Position numbers and translations under genes: made by a program. DNA of 64,000 bases from the NCBI RefSeq assembly GCF_016859125.1, contig NZ_CP069338.1, positions 9,117,501 to 9,181,500 of the forward strand. Reading direction: 5' to 3'. Positions within the stretch are counted from its first letter, which is position 1; each line of letters starts with the position of its first letter. This document shows, in pieces, positions 1 to 8,013 of this stretch. The notes below the pieces were generated by a model, which worked only from the letters and a program-made list of their open reading frames with translations, was not told where the DNA came from and ran no database searches. This stretch comes from Archangium violaceum (lineage in GTDB: Bacteria; Myxococcota; Myxococcia; Myxococcales; Myxococcaceae).

Positions 1-834
1 GTGTGGTGCTCGCGCGAGGAGAACCCGGAGCTGTTCCGTTTCGCCCTCGCGGGCTTCGGCCAGGTGGGCGTCCTGGAGCGGGTGGTGCTGCGGACCCTTC
101 CGGACCGGCCCATCGCCCGGCTGCAGATGAACCGCCACCGCAACTGGCGGGAGATGGTGGACTCGCTGGCGTGGACGGCGGAGTGGGAGGGGCCGGGACC
201 GGAGCTCTTCTTCGCCGAGCACCGCGCGGGGAAGCTCTGGTCCATCTTCGGCACGCAGTTCGAGACGGACGCGGCGGCCCAGGCCTCCTCGCTCCCCGAG
301 CCGCTCGTTCGCATGGCGCGCGAGCGCGTGCACATGGTGGCGAACGTCGACATGCTGCACAAGGGCGAGGACGAGGGGGAGCTCTTCGACCCCGCCATGT
401 ATCGGGTGATGGGCGACTACTGCCTGGATCTGGAGGGGCTGCGGCGTTTCGTGGCCTTCCTCGAGGAGCAGCCCTCGCGCTTCTGGTTGCCCAATCTGGA
501 CCTGGTGCGCCTGCTCGGGCTCGCCCAGCCGAAGGACGGCGGGCGCTGGCCCTTCGACATCCGGGCCGCCTACGGTGGGCCCCAGCGCGTGTATGGCATT
601 GGCCTGTACTACCTGGGCCCGCTCTCGGATCAGGCCGGGCTCGAGGCGGCCCGGCAGGCGCACCGCGCGTGCATGGAGAAGTGCCTGGAGCTGGGCGGCC
701 GTCCCTACCTCTACGGCTGGATGGAGCTGGACCGCGACGCCCGGCAGGCCCTCTACAAGCAGGACTACACGCGGATGCGGGCCCTGCGCCAGGAGTTGGA
801 TCCGCGCGGGCTGCTCAATCCCGAGAGTCTTTGA
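1..834 (+). CDS. FAD-linked oxidoreductase, C-terminal part (5' truncated by window edge)
   Basis: The open frame begins at the first base, so the N-terminal FAD-binding (PCMH-type) half lies outside the window; the GTG at position 1 is probably an internal Val codon. What is visible (277 residues) opens with a segment typical of the end of the FAD domain (WCSREENPELF, then GFGQVGVL) and continues into the substrate-binding domain of cytokinin-dehydrogenase-like oxidases. It ends with DPRGLLNPESL, the usual C-terminus of FAD-linked oxidases. Such enzymes oxidise C-N or C-O bonds with covalent or tight FAD and often act as tailoring enzymes in natural-product clusters; that role here is inference from location. 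The last 20 bases overlap the 3' end of the convergent lanM gene. Confidence 0.8.
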   Translation: MWCSREENPELFRFALAGFGQVGVLERVVLRTLPDRPIARLQMNRHRNWREMVDSLAWTAEWEGPGPELFFAEHRAGKLWSIFGTQFETDAAAQASSLPEPLVRMARERVHMVANVDMLHKGEDEGELFDPAMYRVMGDYCLDLEGLRRFVAFLEEQPSRFWLPNLDLVRLLGLAQPKDGGRWPFDIRAAYGGPQRVYGIGLYYLGPLSDQAGLEAARQAHRACMEKCLELGGRPYLYGWMELDRDARQALYKQDYTRMRALRQELDPRGLLNPESL

Positions 835-3800
835 TCGGCCCCTCCAGGAGCAGCACGGAAGGCACCTGCTCCGGCCGGGCCAGGCGGAGCAGGCCGTGGC
901 CCGTTCCCGCCAGTCCGTGCATCAGCCCCGGCATCTCCAACCCGAAGGGAACGCCACCGAGGCACCCGCGCCGTTCGAGTGACTCCAAGACGCTGGCCGA
1001 GCGCCGCTCCAGCTCGGGAGCCCAGCGCTCGCCGCCCGGTGCCTCGCGCGCCCGCAGCAGGAGCTCCAGCGCGCCGAGGTCACCGTGGCACAGCGAGTGG
1101 TTCTGGCCGAAGCCGTGCGCCCGCACCGTCTCCAGCGCCGCCTCCAGTGCCTCGCGCACGTTCGACTCCCCGTGATGCAGCGCGTGCAGCCGGACCAGCC
1201 CCGCTCCGGACGAGCCCTGGCACCAGGATGTCTCTCCGGGCCCGAAGCGTCGCTCGTTCCCGGTGGCGAGCGCTTCGCGGGCCGCGACGCGAAAACGCTC
1301 CTCTCCGGTGAGCGAGGAGAGCTCCAGGAGAGCCAGCGCGGTGCCATCCGAGCCTCGGGCGAGGTCTGCTTCCACCGGAGCCTTCGGGTTCAACAGCCGC
1401 TCCCCACAGCGCCGTGCCAGCTCCAGCACGCGCGGTGAGGGCGCGGTGCGCTGCAGTGCCACCAGGACGAGGAGCGCCCCCGCGGTCCCGCTGAGAATCC
1501 CGTGCCCGGTGTCCGCGTCGACGAGCGCGGGCAGGTGCTCCGTGGCGAGGGCCTCGGCCTTGCGCAGCAGATCCTCCCGTCCCCAGCGCGCCCCGAGCTG
1601 CGTCAGCACGTAGACGATGCCACCCCAGCCGTCGAAGCCGCCCGCGGAGGTGAGGGGCTCGTGCTCCTGCTCCAGCCGGTGCAGCACCACGGCCACCAGC
1701 CGCCGGGCGGCCTCGCCATGGCGGCCCGTGCCGGCCATCGACTCCAGCTGACCCAGGAAGAGGGCGATGCCCGGCAGCCCCGCGTAGAGATCCAGGCCCA
1801 GCGGGCCCAGCACCCAGCGCCGCTCCCGGCCGAGCGACAGCCCGTACGCGGCTCGGGCGCCCGGCTCCAGGGGCACGAGCTCCAGCAGCCGATCTCCCAG
1901 GGTCACCGCCGCCGCGATGAGGCGATCGGGCGTGGCGGGCGCGGACCCTTCGGATAGCGGATACGTCACGCCCGGCGAGTCCACGTCCGGGACGAGCGTG
2001 GCCATGGAGGCGCGGATGAGCCACGTCTGCCGCTCCAGATCCTCCGCGCCGAACCCGGCCAGGCGCCGCCGCACCAGGGCGAGTCCCTCCTCCTCGAACA
2101 GTCCGGGAATGCGCGCGTCGGGACCGGCCCACACGTCGCGCGAGCCGGGGCGGGTGGTGAAGAGTGGAACGTCCCCGCGCTCCAGCGACTCGCGCTCGGC
2201 GCGGACGATGAGGGGGATGAAGGGGAAGCGCGTGGTGTCCGTCCACAGCCGGTCGAGGAAGCGATCCCTGTCCAGCGCGTCCCGCATCACGTCCGGGTGG
2301 AGGCTGTCCTCCAGCAGCGAGGTGTAGAGGAGGGTGGGGCGCATCAGCACGCGCACCTCGTCATCGCTCATGTGCCACAGGGGACCGTCCTCGGCGAGCA
2401 GCGCGTCGCGTTCGGTGCGCAGCAGCTCGTACATGCGCGTGAAGCCGGCGAGCAGCGCGTCCGTCTGGCGGAGCGTGTCCACGCTCTGTCCCTTCAGGGT
2501 GGGGCGGTTGTGGCCGCCGGGCATCACCTGCCGTTTGCGCGCGATGTGCATCTGATCCGTGCCGGTGCCCTCCATCCGGGGCACGGCGCGGGGGCTCACC
2601 TGTCCGCTGAGCTCGGCCAGGCCGCTGATGTCGATACCGGCGGACTCGGCGTTGGCCCACACGCGCTGGGGGAGCATCCCCACGCGCAGCACCGACTCGA
2701 ACATCTCCTGCCGGGCCTGGTCCGCCGAGCGCGCGTCCACCACCGGCAGGCGCGGGTGCAGCAGCGACTCCAGATCCACCAGCACCGGGTGCTCGCCGGA
2801 GGCGACGATGTTCTGGAAGTGGAAGTCGGTGGCCTCCAGCGCGTAGAGCAGGGCCAGGAGCGAGCCCAGGCGCTCGTAGAAGCGCGCCACCTGCTCCTCC
2901 GTCTCGCAGGGGGCCGTCTCGGCGAACTCCATCCACCCGTAGGTGTGCCGGTCCAGTACCTCCAGCCGCCGGAAGGGCGTGGGGTTGCCTCGGCGATCCA
3001 GCCACGCCAGGAGCTGTTGGAAGTGTGCGTCGATGGCCAGCGAGCGCGGCTTGTAGACGACGTGCAGGCCGGACTCGAAGACGAGCATGCGCACCGAGCG
3101 ACCGCCGCGGTGGACGTCGCCGACGCCCGTGCGCACCCGGACGAGCCGGCCGGGCTCACGTCCCGGGCTGAGGGTCCGCCGCAGCGCTTCCCAGTCCGCG
3201 CACAGCCGCTCCATCAGCTCCAGTGACACCTCCACCCACGTGTCCACCTGCTGGCTCAGGCGCCGCGCCAGCACGGTGTATTCCTCGAAGAGGGCTCGCA
3301 CGGAGGCCGGGTCCTTCAACCGCCGCACGAAGCTGGTGAAGCGCTCCTGCGCGGTGGTGCCCTCGAGCTTCTCCTCCAGACGGGCCACGTTCAGCTCGAG
3401 CACCAGGGTGCGGCCGAGCAGCTGGAGCAACTCCGCGGGCAGTGGGGCGAAGAGGGTGGCCTCGGCGGTCTCGAGCGAGAAGGGCGCCGCGGGGTAGCGC
3501 TCGAGGAGTCCCCGGAGCCCGGCCCGCAGGCGCTCGAGGCCCTCGTGGACGAGCGGTGCCACGGCGGCGAGGAAGCCGTGGTCCGGCCGGCGGCGCACGC
3601 TCTCTGGCAGGGGCAGCTCCGGGAGGGGCTCGCCGTGACGCGCGAGCGCCCGGAGGAAGTCCCGCACCCACCGGGGCACCTCGCCGCTCCGGGCCTGGAG
3701 CACCTCGGGGGGAGTGCCCAGGAGCTGGAGGAAGCGCGCGTCGGTGAGGCCGTCGTTGGCGAGGCGGCGGGCGAAGGTCTCGTCCTGATCCATGGGAGGC

Positions 3801-3943
3801 TGCGAGCGCCAGCGCTTCAGTCGCTTCCCGGCGAGCTCGGCGTCCACGGGCGGTGGAGCCTCGGCGGAGGAGGCGGGGAGGGTGGCCGCGCGCTCCAGGA
3901 GGGTGAGGGCCCGGTACCAGACAGGCTCGGGAGTGGGGCTCAT
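815..3943 (-). CDS. lanM: Class II lanthionine synthetase LanM
   Basis: Bifunctional enzyme (1042 aa from the chosen start) that phosphorylates and eliminates Ser/Thr in a precursor peptide and then closes thioether rings. The N-terminal two thirds is a DUF4135 dehydratase domain: YKPRS with its Lys, FHFQNIV, and VDLESLLHP are the kinase-like motifs. The C-terminal third is a LanC cyclase with GG-rich helical repeats and all three zinc ligands: Cys908 in WCQG, and Cys952-His953 in LCHG. The open frame extends 30 codons upstream to 4033, but that stretch overlaps the 3' end of the preceding gene and is low-complexity Pro/Arg, so I start at the ATG at 3943 (SPTPEPVWYRALTLLERAA), 16 bases after the upstream stop. 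It is the last gene of the lan operon. Substrate is presumably the LanA at 7682-7882. Confidence 0.93.
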   Translation of the reverse strand: MSPTPEPVWYRALTLLERAATLPASSAEAPPPVDAELAGKRLKRWRSQPPMDQDETFARRLANDGLTDARFLQLLGTPPEVLQARSGEVPRWVRDFLRALARHGEPLPELPLPESVRRRPDHGFLAAVAPLVHEGLERLRAGLRGLLERYPAAPFSLETAEATLFAPLPAELLQLLGRTLVLELNVARLEEKLEGTTAQERFTSFVRRLKDPASVRALFEEYTVLARRLSQQVDTWVEVSLELMERLCADWEALRRTLSPGREPGRLVRVRTGVGDVHRGGRSVRMLVFESGLHVVYKPRSLAIDAHFQQLLAWLDRRGNPTPFRRLEVLDRHTYGWMEFAETAPCETEEQVARFYERLGSLLALLYALEATDFHFQNIVASGEHPVLVDLESLLHPRLPVVDARSADQARQEMFESVLRVGMLPQRVWANAESAGIDISGLAELSGQVSPRAVPRMEGTGTDQMHIARKRQVMPGGHNRPTLKGQSVDTLRQTDALLAGFTRMYELLRTERDALLAEDGPLWHMSDDEVRVLMRPTLLYTSLLEDSLHPDVMRDALDRDRFLDRLWTDTTRFPFIPLIVRAERESLERGDVPLFTTRPGSRDVWAGPDARIPGLFEEEGLALVRRRLAGFGAEDLERQTWLIRASMATLVPDVDSPGVTYPLSEGSAPATPDRLIAAAVTLGDRLLELVPLEPGARAAYGLSLGRERRWVLGPLGLDLYAGLPGIALFLGQLESMAGTGRHGEAARRLVAVVLHRLEQEHEPLTSAGGFDGWGGIVYVLTQLGARWGREDLLRKAEALATEHLPALVDADTGHGILSGTAGALLVLVALQRTAPSPRVLELARRCGERLLNPKAPVEADLARGSDGTALALLELSSLTGEERFRVAAREALATGNERRFGPGETSWCQGSSGAGLVRLHALHHGESNVREALEAALETVRAHGFGQNHSLCHGDLGALELLLRAREAPGGERWAPELERRSASVLESLERRGCLGGVPFGLEMPGLMHGLAGTGHGLLRLARPEQVPSVLLLEGPIKDSRD

Positions 3944-3959
3944 GGTGGGGAGTCCGGAG

Positions 3960-5045
3960 TCAGGAGGCGCTGGCCTGGGCGCGGCCCCAGAGGTGCTTGA
4001 GGCCCGGGTAGGCCTTGGCTTCCAGGGGGGCACCCGGTTGGAAGACGAGCTTCACGTGGTTGAGGTAGCGCATGAAGAGGCTCACCGCGCCCGGCCCCTG
4101 CGCCTCGGCGCCCCGGACGAGGTTGGGCGGCCAGCGCTCGCGCTCCGTGCGGTGGTCGGACAGCCCCATCCACGAGAGCAGGGCGTCGCGCTTCTCCGGC
4201 CGGCACAGTCCCCGCCCGACGAGGTGCTCCAGCAGCGGCTTCCACCGCTCCTTGAAGCCACCCAGCGTGAGGGCGTCCACGTAGCACTCCAGGCCCAGCT
4301 TCGGGTACACGCGCTCGCCCACGTCCAACGCCAGGCAGATGCGGTCGGTGTGCGGCGCCAGCGAGGACAGCAGCGCGTCCAGCTCGCCCACGGGCCCGTC
4401 CCAGCCGATCTCCTGGAGGTAGCGCGTGAGCCCGGACGTGGGGATTCCCCGCACGCACAGCCGCAGCGCGTCGATGGGCCGCGAGAGCATCATCCCCACC
4501 TGGTAGACGGAGCCCCCGGGAGGCAGGGCCTCGTAGCAGCGGCGCACGCTGCCGCGCACCGTTGCGGGGCCGGGCTCCCCGCGCATCACCCCGGTGGCCA
4601 GGGCGACGAGGCCCAACGGCTCCGGCTGCTCCTGCCGCGGTCCGAAGAAGATGGCGGGCGTGGGCGCGGTGGGGAGCCGGCCAATCACGTCGAACTCCAG
4701 CCAGAAGTCCTCCACGTCCGCGTGCAGTGCATCCTCCGGGGTGGCCCAGCGCGCGCAGAAGTCGAAGACGCGCCGCCACACCGGGTTCTCCAGGAGCTCG
4801 GCCGGGGGCCGCACGTCCGGATTGCGCCCGGCGAAGGCTCCTCGGGTTCCGTCATGTGTCTGCACGCGCACCAGGAAGTCCGCCCGGGCGTCGGGCTCGC
4901 CCAGCCGGCACTCGAAGCCGGAGCCGCTGCACGGAGGCAGCGCCCGCGCGATGGGGGCGATGTCCGCGAACGCCTCGGGGGAGACGAGCTCGGGCGGCAG
5001 GTGCGGCTCGGCCACCTTCAAGTAGTCCAGCATGGTGTACTTCAT
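3960..5045 (-). CDS. Unrecognised protein of the class II lan operon
   Basis: 361-residue protein beginning MKYTMLDYLKVAEPHLPPEL. The start at 5045 is supported by GGGGAGGA at good spacing; the frame is open further upstream but that overlaps lanT. I do not recognise a named domain. Visible features: a soluble, mixed alpha/beta composition with no signal peptide or membrane segment; a conserved-looking core with ALDVGERVYPKLGLECYV; and many Trp/Phe/Leu patches. It lies between lanT (25 bases upstream) and lanM (16 bases downstream) and is surely co-transcribed. Proteins of similar size and uncertain function are sometimes found beside lanM genes. A role as a tailoring enzyme, chaperone or self-protection factor is all inference. 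Confidence 0.75.
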   Translation of the reverse strand: MKYTMLDYLKVAEPHLPPELVSPEAFADIAPIARALPPCSGSGFECRLGEPDARADFLVRVQTHDGTRGAFAGRNPDVRPPAELLENPVWRRVFDFCARWATPEDALHADVEDFWLEFDVIGRLPTAPTPAIFFGPRQEQPEPLGLVALATGVMRGEPGPATVRGSVRRCYEALPPGGSVYQVGMMLSRPIDALRLCVRGIPTSGLTRYLQEIGWDGPVGELDALLSSLAPHTDRICLALDVGERVYPKLGLECYVDALTLGGFKERWKPLLEHLVGRGLCRPEKRDALLSWMGLSDHRTERERWPPNLVRGAEAQGPGAVSLFMRYLNHVKLVFQPGAPLEAKAYPGLKHLWGRAQASAS

Positions 5046-5070
5046 GGCGCGTCCTCCCCGTGTGCGCGGC

Positions 5071-7323
5071 TCATCCCACCTGGCGCCGCGCTCCGGGCGC
5101 GGGCGCTTCCACCAACTGTCCATCCACCAGCGCGGCGTAGTGGCCACCGAGCGCCAGCAATTCCTCGTGCGTGCCACGCTCGACGATGGAGCCCTCGTGC
5201 AGCACCAGGATGAGGTCCGCGCTGCGCACGGTGCTCATCCGGTGCGCGATGACGACGCGGGTGCAGCGCAGCTCGTCCAGGTGCGCGTCCACCTGCCGCT
5301 CCGTCACCACGTCCAGGTGGCTGGTGGCCTCGTCCAGCAGCAGCACGGTGGGGCGCTGGCAGAGGGCGCGCGCCAGGGCCATCCGCTGACGCTGGCCTCC
5401 GGAGAAGTTGGTGCCCCCGGCCGTCACCTTCGTCTCGTAGCCCATGGGCAGGCGGGAGAGCTCGTCGTGCAGGGCCGCCAGCCGCGCCGCCTGCTGCACC
5501 TCTTCCAGCGAGGCGTCCGGGGTGTTGAAGGCGATGTTGTCCCGGATGGAGCCGGTGAAGAGGAAGGGCTCCTGCAGCACCGCGCCGAACTGCGCGCGCA
5601 GCGAGCGGTAGTCCAGCTCGCGCAGGGGCTGGCCGTCGTAGAGGATGTCTCCCTCGGTGGGCTCGTGCAGCCCCAGCAGCAGTGTCCCCAGCGTCGTCTT
5701 CCCGGAGCCGGTGCGCCCCACCAGGGCCACCTTCTGCCCGGGCTCGATGGAGAGGGAGACGTCGCGCAGCACCCACGGGGAGTGGCGGTTGTAGCGGAAG
5801 CTCACGTGGCGCAGCTCCAGCCGCCCCGTGAGCCGGGGGGCAGGCCGCACCCGGGAGACGTCCTGCTCCGGCGCCGCGTCGAAGACATCCACCAGCCGCT
5901 CCAGGTTGGCTCCCACGGATTGGAGCTGCTGCACGGTGGCCACCAGCGAGGCCAGGGGCAGCAGGCAGGCGGCGGCCAGCGCGTGCAGGCCGAGCATCGT
6001 GCCCAGCGTCATCTGCCCCGCCATCACCATCCGCGCGCCCAGCCACAGCAGCGCGAGCGGGCCCAACGTGCGCAGCGTGAGCTGGGCCACTTCCAGCCCG
6101 GCCGCCAGGTGGCTGCGCCGCACGGAGACGTTGAGGTGCTGGGTGAAGACGTCCGTCCAGTGCTCCATCGCGCGCGCCTCACCTCCCGAGGCCTTCAGCG
6201 TGGCGATGCCGGTGATCGACTCGGTGAGGTAGCCCTGCGCCTCGCCCTGGGTGGCGAGGAACTGCTGCATCAGCGCGTGCCGCCGCGTGCTGGTGGTCAC
6301 CACCAGGAGCACCTGCAGCAGGCCCAGCCCGGCCACCGCGGCGCCGAAGAGCGGCGCGCGCGCCAGCAGCAGGGCCAGGTACACCAGCACCAGCCCTCCA
6401 TCGAGCACCACCGAGAGCGCGCGGCCCGCCATCGCCTCGCGGATGATCACGTTGCTGCCCAGGCGCGCCATCAGGTCGCCGATGGTGCGCTGCTGGAAGT
6501 AGCGCAGCGGCAGCGCCACCAGGTGCTCGAACAGGCCGAGCATCATCCGCTGATCCAACCGCGCGTAGAGGTACACCGTCAGCATCGAGCGCAGCCAGGC
6601 CGCCACGAGCTGCGTCAGCACCAGCACCCCGATGCCCAGACCGAACAGGGTGAGCAGATCGTCCGTCGGGCCCGGCAGCAGCCTGTCCACCACGAGCTTC
6701 GTGGCCAGCGGCAGCGCCAGCCCCAGCCCCTGCAGCACCAGGGACACCCCGAGCAGCTGCGCCAGCACCCCACCCAGCAGCTTCGTCCCCACCAACCTCG
6801 CCAGGTGGGCGGGCCACGTCGGGGGCGGCGCGCGCCGCTGCTCGAAACCGGGCCCGGGTTCGAAGGTGAGGACCACGCCGCTCAGGCTCCGCGCGAATGC
6901 CTCGGCCCCGAGGCGCCGCCGGCCCACCGCGGGATCCACGATGTCCACGTGGGAGGGGGACCAACGCTCCACCACCACGTAGTGGTTGGCGTTCCAGTAG
7001 ACGATGGCCGGCAGGGGCACCTGGGCGAAGTGCTCCGGCTTGATGGCGAAGGCCTTGGTGCTCAACCCATGCTGCCTCGCCGCCTCGAGGATCCGCCGGG
7101 CCGTGGTTCCATCCCGCCCCGAATCGAAGAGCTCCCGGCACTCGTTGAGGGTGGTGTTGCGGCCGTGGTAGCCCAGCACCATGGCCAGACAGGCGGCGCT
7201 GCACTCGGTGGCGGTCATCTGCAGGATGACGGGCACCCGGCGCCGGAAGAGGCTCCTCCGGGTCCGCTGCTTCGGAGCGGGTGGGGCCGCGCGCCCGGCC
7301 GGAGTCTGATCACCGCCGCTCAT
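5071..7323 (-). CDS. lanT: Peptidase-containing ABC exporter LanT
   Basis: 750-residue AMS/PCAT-type exporter that cuts double-glycine leaders and exports the mature peptide across the inner membrane. N-terminal C39 peptidase: Gln35 and catalytic Cys41 in QMTATECSAAC, His114 in NANHYVVVE, Asp130 in DIVDP. A six-helix transmembrane region follows (about 160-430). The ATPase has Walker A VGRTGSGKTT, signature FSGGQRQR, Walker B VLLLDEATSHLD and the switch His in VIAHR. The start at 7323 (MSGGDQTP) overlaps the end of the upstream small gene by 14 bases; the longer frame to 7389 lies inside that gene. The matching substrate is the LanA with a GG site encoded upstream in the same operon. Confidence 0.93.
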   Translation of the reverse strand: MSGGDQTPAGRAAPPAPKQRTRRSLFRRRVPVILQMTATECSAACLAMVLGYHGRNTTLNECRELFDSGRDGTTARRILEAARQHGLSTKAFAIKPEHFAQVPLPAIVYWNANHYVVVERWSPSHVDIVDPAVGRRRLGAEAFARSLSGVVLTFEPGPGFEQRRAPPPTWPAHLARLVGTKLLGGVLAQLLGVSLVLQGLGLALPLATKLVVDRLLPGPTDDLLTLFGLGIGVLVLTQLVAAWLRSMLTVYLYARLDQRMMLGLFEHLVALPLRYFQQRTIGDLMARLGSNVIIREAMAGRALSVVLDGGLVLVYLALLLARAPLFGAAVAGLGLLQVLLVVTTSTRRHALMQQFLATQGEAQGYLTESITGIATLKASGGEARAMEHWTDVFTQHLNVSVRRSHLAAGLEVAQLTLRTLGPLALLWLGARMVMAGQMTLGTMLGLHALAAACLLPLASLVATVQQLQSVGANLERLVDVFDAAPEQDVSRVRPAPRLTGRLELRHVSFRYNRHSPWVLRDVSLSIEPGQKVALVGRTGSGKTTLGTLLLGLHEPTEGDILYDGQPLRELDYRSLRAQFGAVLQEPFLFTGSIRDNIAFNTPDASLEEVQQAARLAALHDELSRLPMGYETKVTAGGTNFSGGQRQRMALARALCQRPTVLLLDEATSHLDVVTERQVDAHLDELRCTRVVIAHRMSTVRSADLILVLHEGSIVERGTHEELLALGGHYAALVDGQLVEAPAPGARRQVG

Positions 7324-7537
7324 CGGCCACCCCCTCTTCCTCCTGGAGCGCGAGCACTCCGTCCGCCAGGTATCCAACCGCCAGCGCACCCACGGCGAGC
7401 ACCAGCCCGAGCACGCACCACAGCAGGGTGAAGCCCCGGGGCGAGACGAATCGCGGAAGCTCCAGTACGGCCCGCTCCCGCCGCGCGGGTTTCGCGCCAG
7501 GAGAAGGGAGCGACGGGGGCGATGGCGTCACGGGCAC
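7310..7537 (-). CDS. Small single-pass membrane protein, lan operon
   Basis: 75-residue protein from a GTG start at 7537 preceded by GAGAGGA at 7-base spacing. The frame is open to 7648, but that would place the start upstream of the intrinsic terminator at 7582-7615, so the GTG is preferred. It has a Pro-rich N-terminus (PVTPSPPSLPSPG), a basic stretch (KPARRER), one clear membrane helix (FTLLWCVLGLVLAVGALAVGY) and a short acidic tail, consistent with N-in or anchored topology. It overlaps lanT by 14 bases, indicating translational coupling. No family recognised; an accessory to the exporter or a self-immunity peptide is possible. Confidence 0.6.
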   Translation of the reverse strand: MPVTPSPPSLPSPGAKPARRERAVLELPRFVSPRGFTLLWCVLGLVLAVGALAVGYLADGVLALQEEEGVADERR

Positions 7538-7581
7538 GAGCCAGTCCTCTCGCTGTGGCTCCGGGAGTGCTCCCGGAAGGC

Positions 7582-7615
7582 AAAAAAAAGGCGGGGCGTT
7601 GAAGCGCGCCCCGCC
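7582..7615 (-). terminator. Intrinsic terminator between lanA and the rest of the lan operon
   Basis: Read on the minus strand: a perfect 9-bp GC stem (GGCGGGGCG / CGCCCCGCC with an 8-base loop) followed at once by eight T. It lies 67 bases after the lanA stop and before the small membrane gene. Partial read-through would give far more precursor than enzyme message. Confidence 0.85.
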
Positions 7616-7681
7616 CGAAGCATCATCCGCCCGCGGCGACCACCTCAACAGGCCGCCAGCGTACGGAGGAGGGCATCTCGC

Positions 7682-7882
7682 CTACTCGGCGGCCTCCTCG
7701 GCGGCGACGCAGCTGCACCAGTCGCAGCTGGCGGCGGCGTTACCGCCCACGAGCACGTCGAGGGCCTCGTCGGTCAGCTCCATCATGCCGGCCGGATTCT
7801 CGGGGATCATCTCCCGCTCCGACTCGCTCAGCTCGTTGCGGAACTCCTCGTCCTTCCACGCACGGATCACGTTCTTCGACAT
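7682..7882 (-). CDS. lanA: Class II lanthipeptide precursor, mersacidin/lichenicidin-type leader
   Basis: 66-residue precursor. The leader starts MSKNVIRAWKDEEFR and contains ENPAGMMELTDEALDVLVGG, the hallmark of the mersacidin/lichenicidin leader family, and ends in Gly46-Gly47, the C39 cleavage site. The predicted core is only 19 residues (48-66): NAAASCDWCSCVAAEEAAE. It has two Ser (52, 57), no Thr, and three Cys (53, 56, 58), so at most two lanthionine rings and one free Cys. It ends in an acidic Ala/Glu tail, which is unusual. AGGGAGG sits 9 bases before the ATG. It is the first gene of the operon with lanT and lanM. Confidence 0.9.
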   Translation of the reverse strand: MSKNVIRAWKDEEFRNELSESEREMIPENPAGMMELTDEALDVLVGGNAAASCDWCSCVAAEEAAE

Positions 7883-7950
7883 GGGGGCTGCCTCCCTGTT
7901 GACGGTGTGGGCTTCAGCTCGGGGATGAGCTGTTCTTCACAACCAAGAAA

Positions 7951-7979
7951 ACAGTACTTAATTGTTGTTTAGCTGTCAA
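7951..7979 (-). promoter_or_regulatory. Candidate sigma70 promoter of the lan operon
   Basis: On the minus strand TTGACA (7979-7974), a 17-base spacer, then TACTGT (7956-7951), which keeps the T1, A2 and T6 positions of the -10 box. The sequence is in a locally AT-rich patch and would start transcription about 60 bases before the lanA ATG. Confidence 0.55.
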
Positions 7980-8013
7980 TTGCGAGTACGGCTGAAATCT
8001 CGTCCGGCATGTT

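Noticed and set aside
5032-7431. 799-codon plus-strand frame over lanT
   Set aside because: Product is low-complexity Gln/His/Arg/Gly sequence; the minus-strand LanT has all its motifs.
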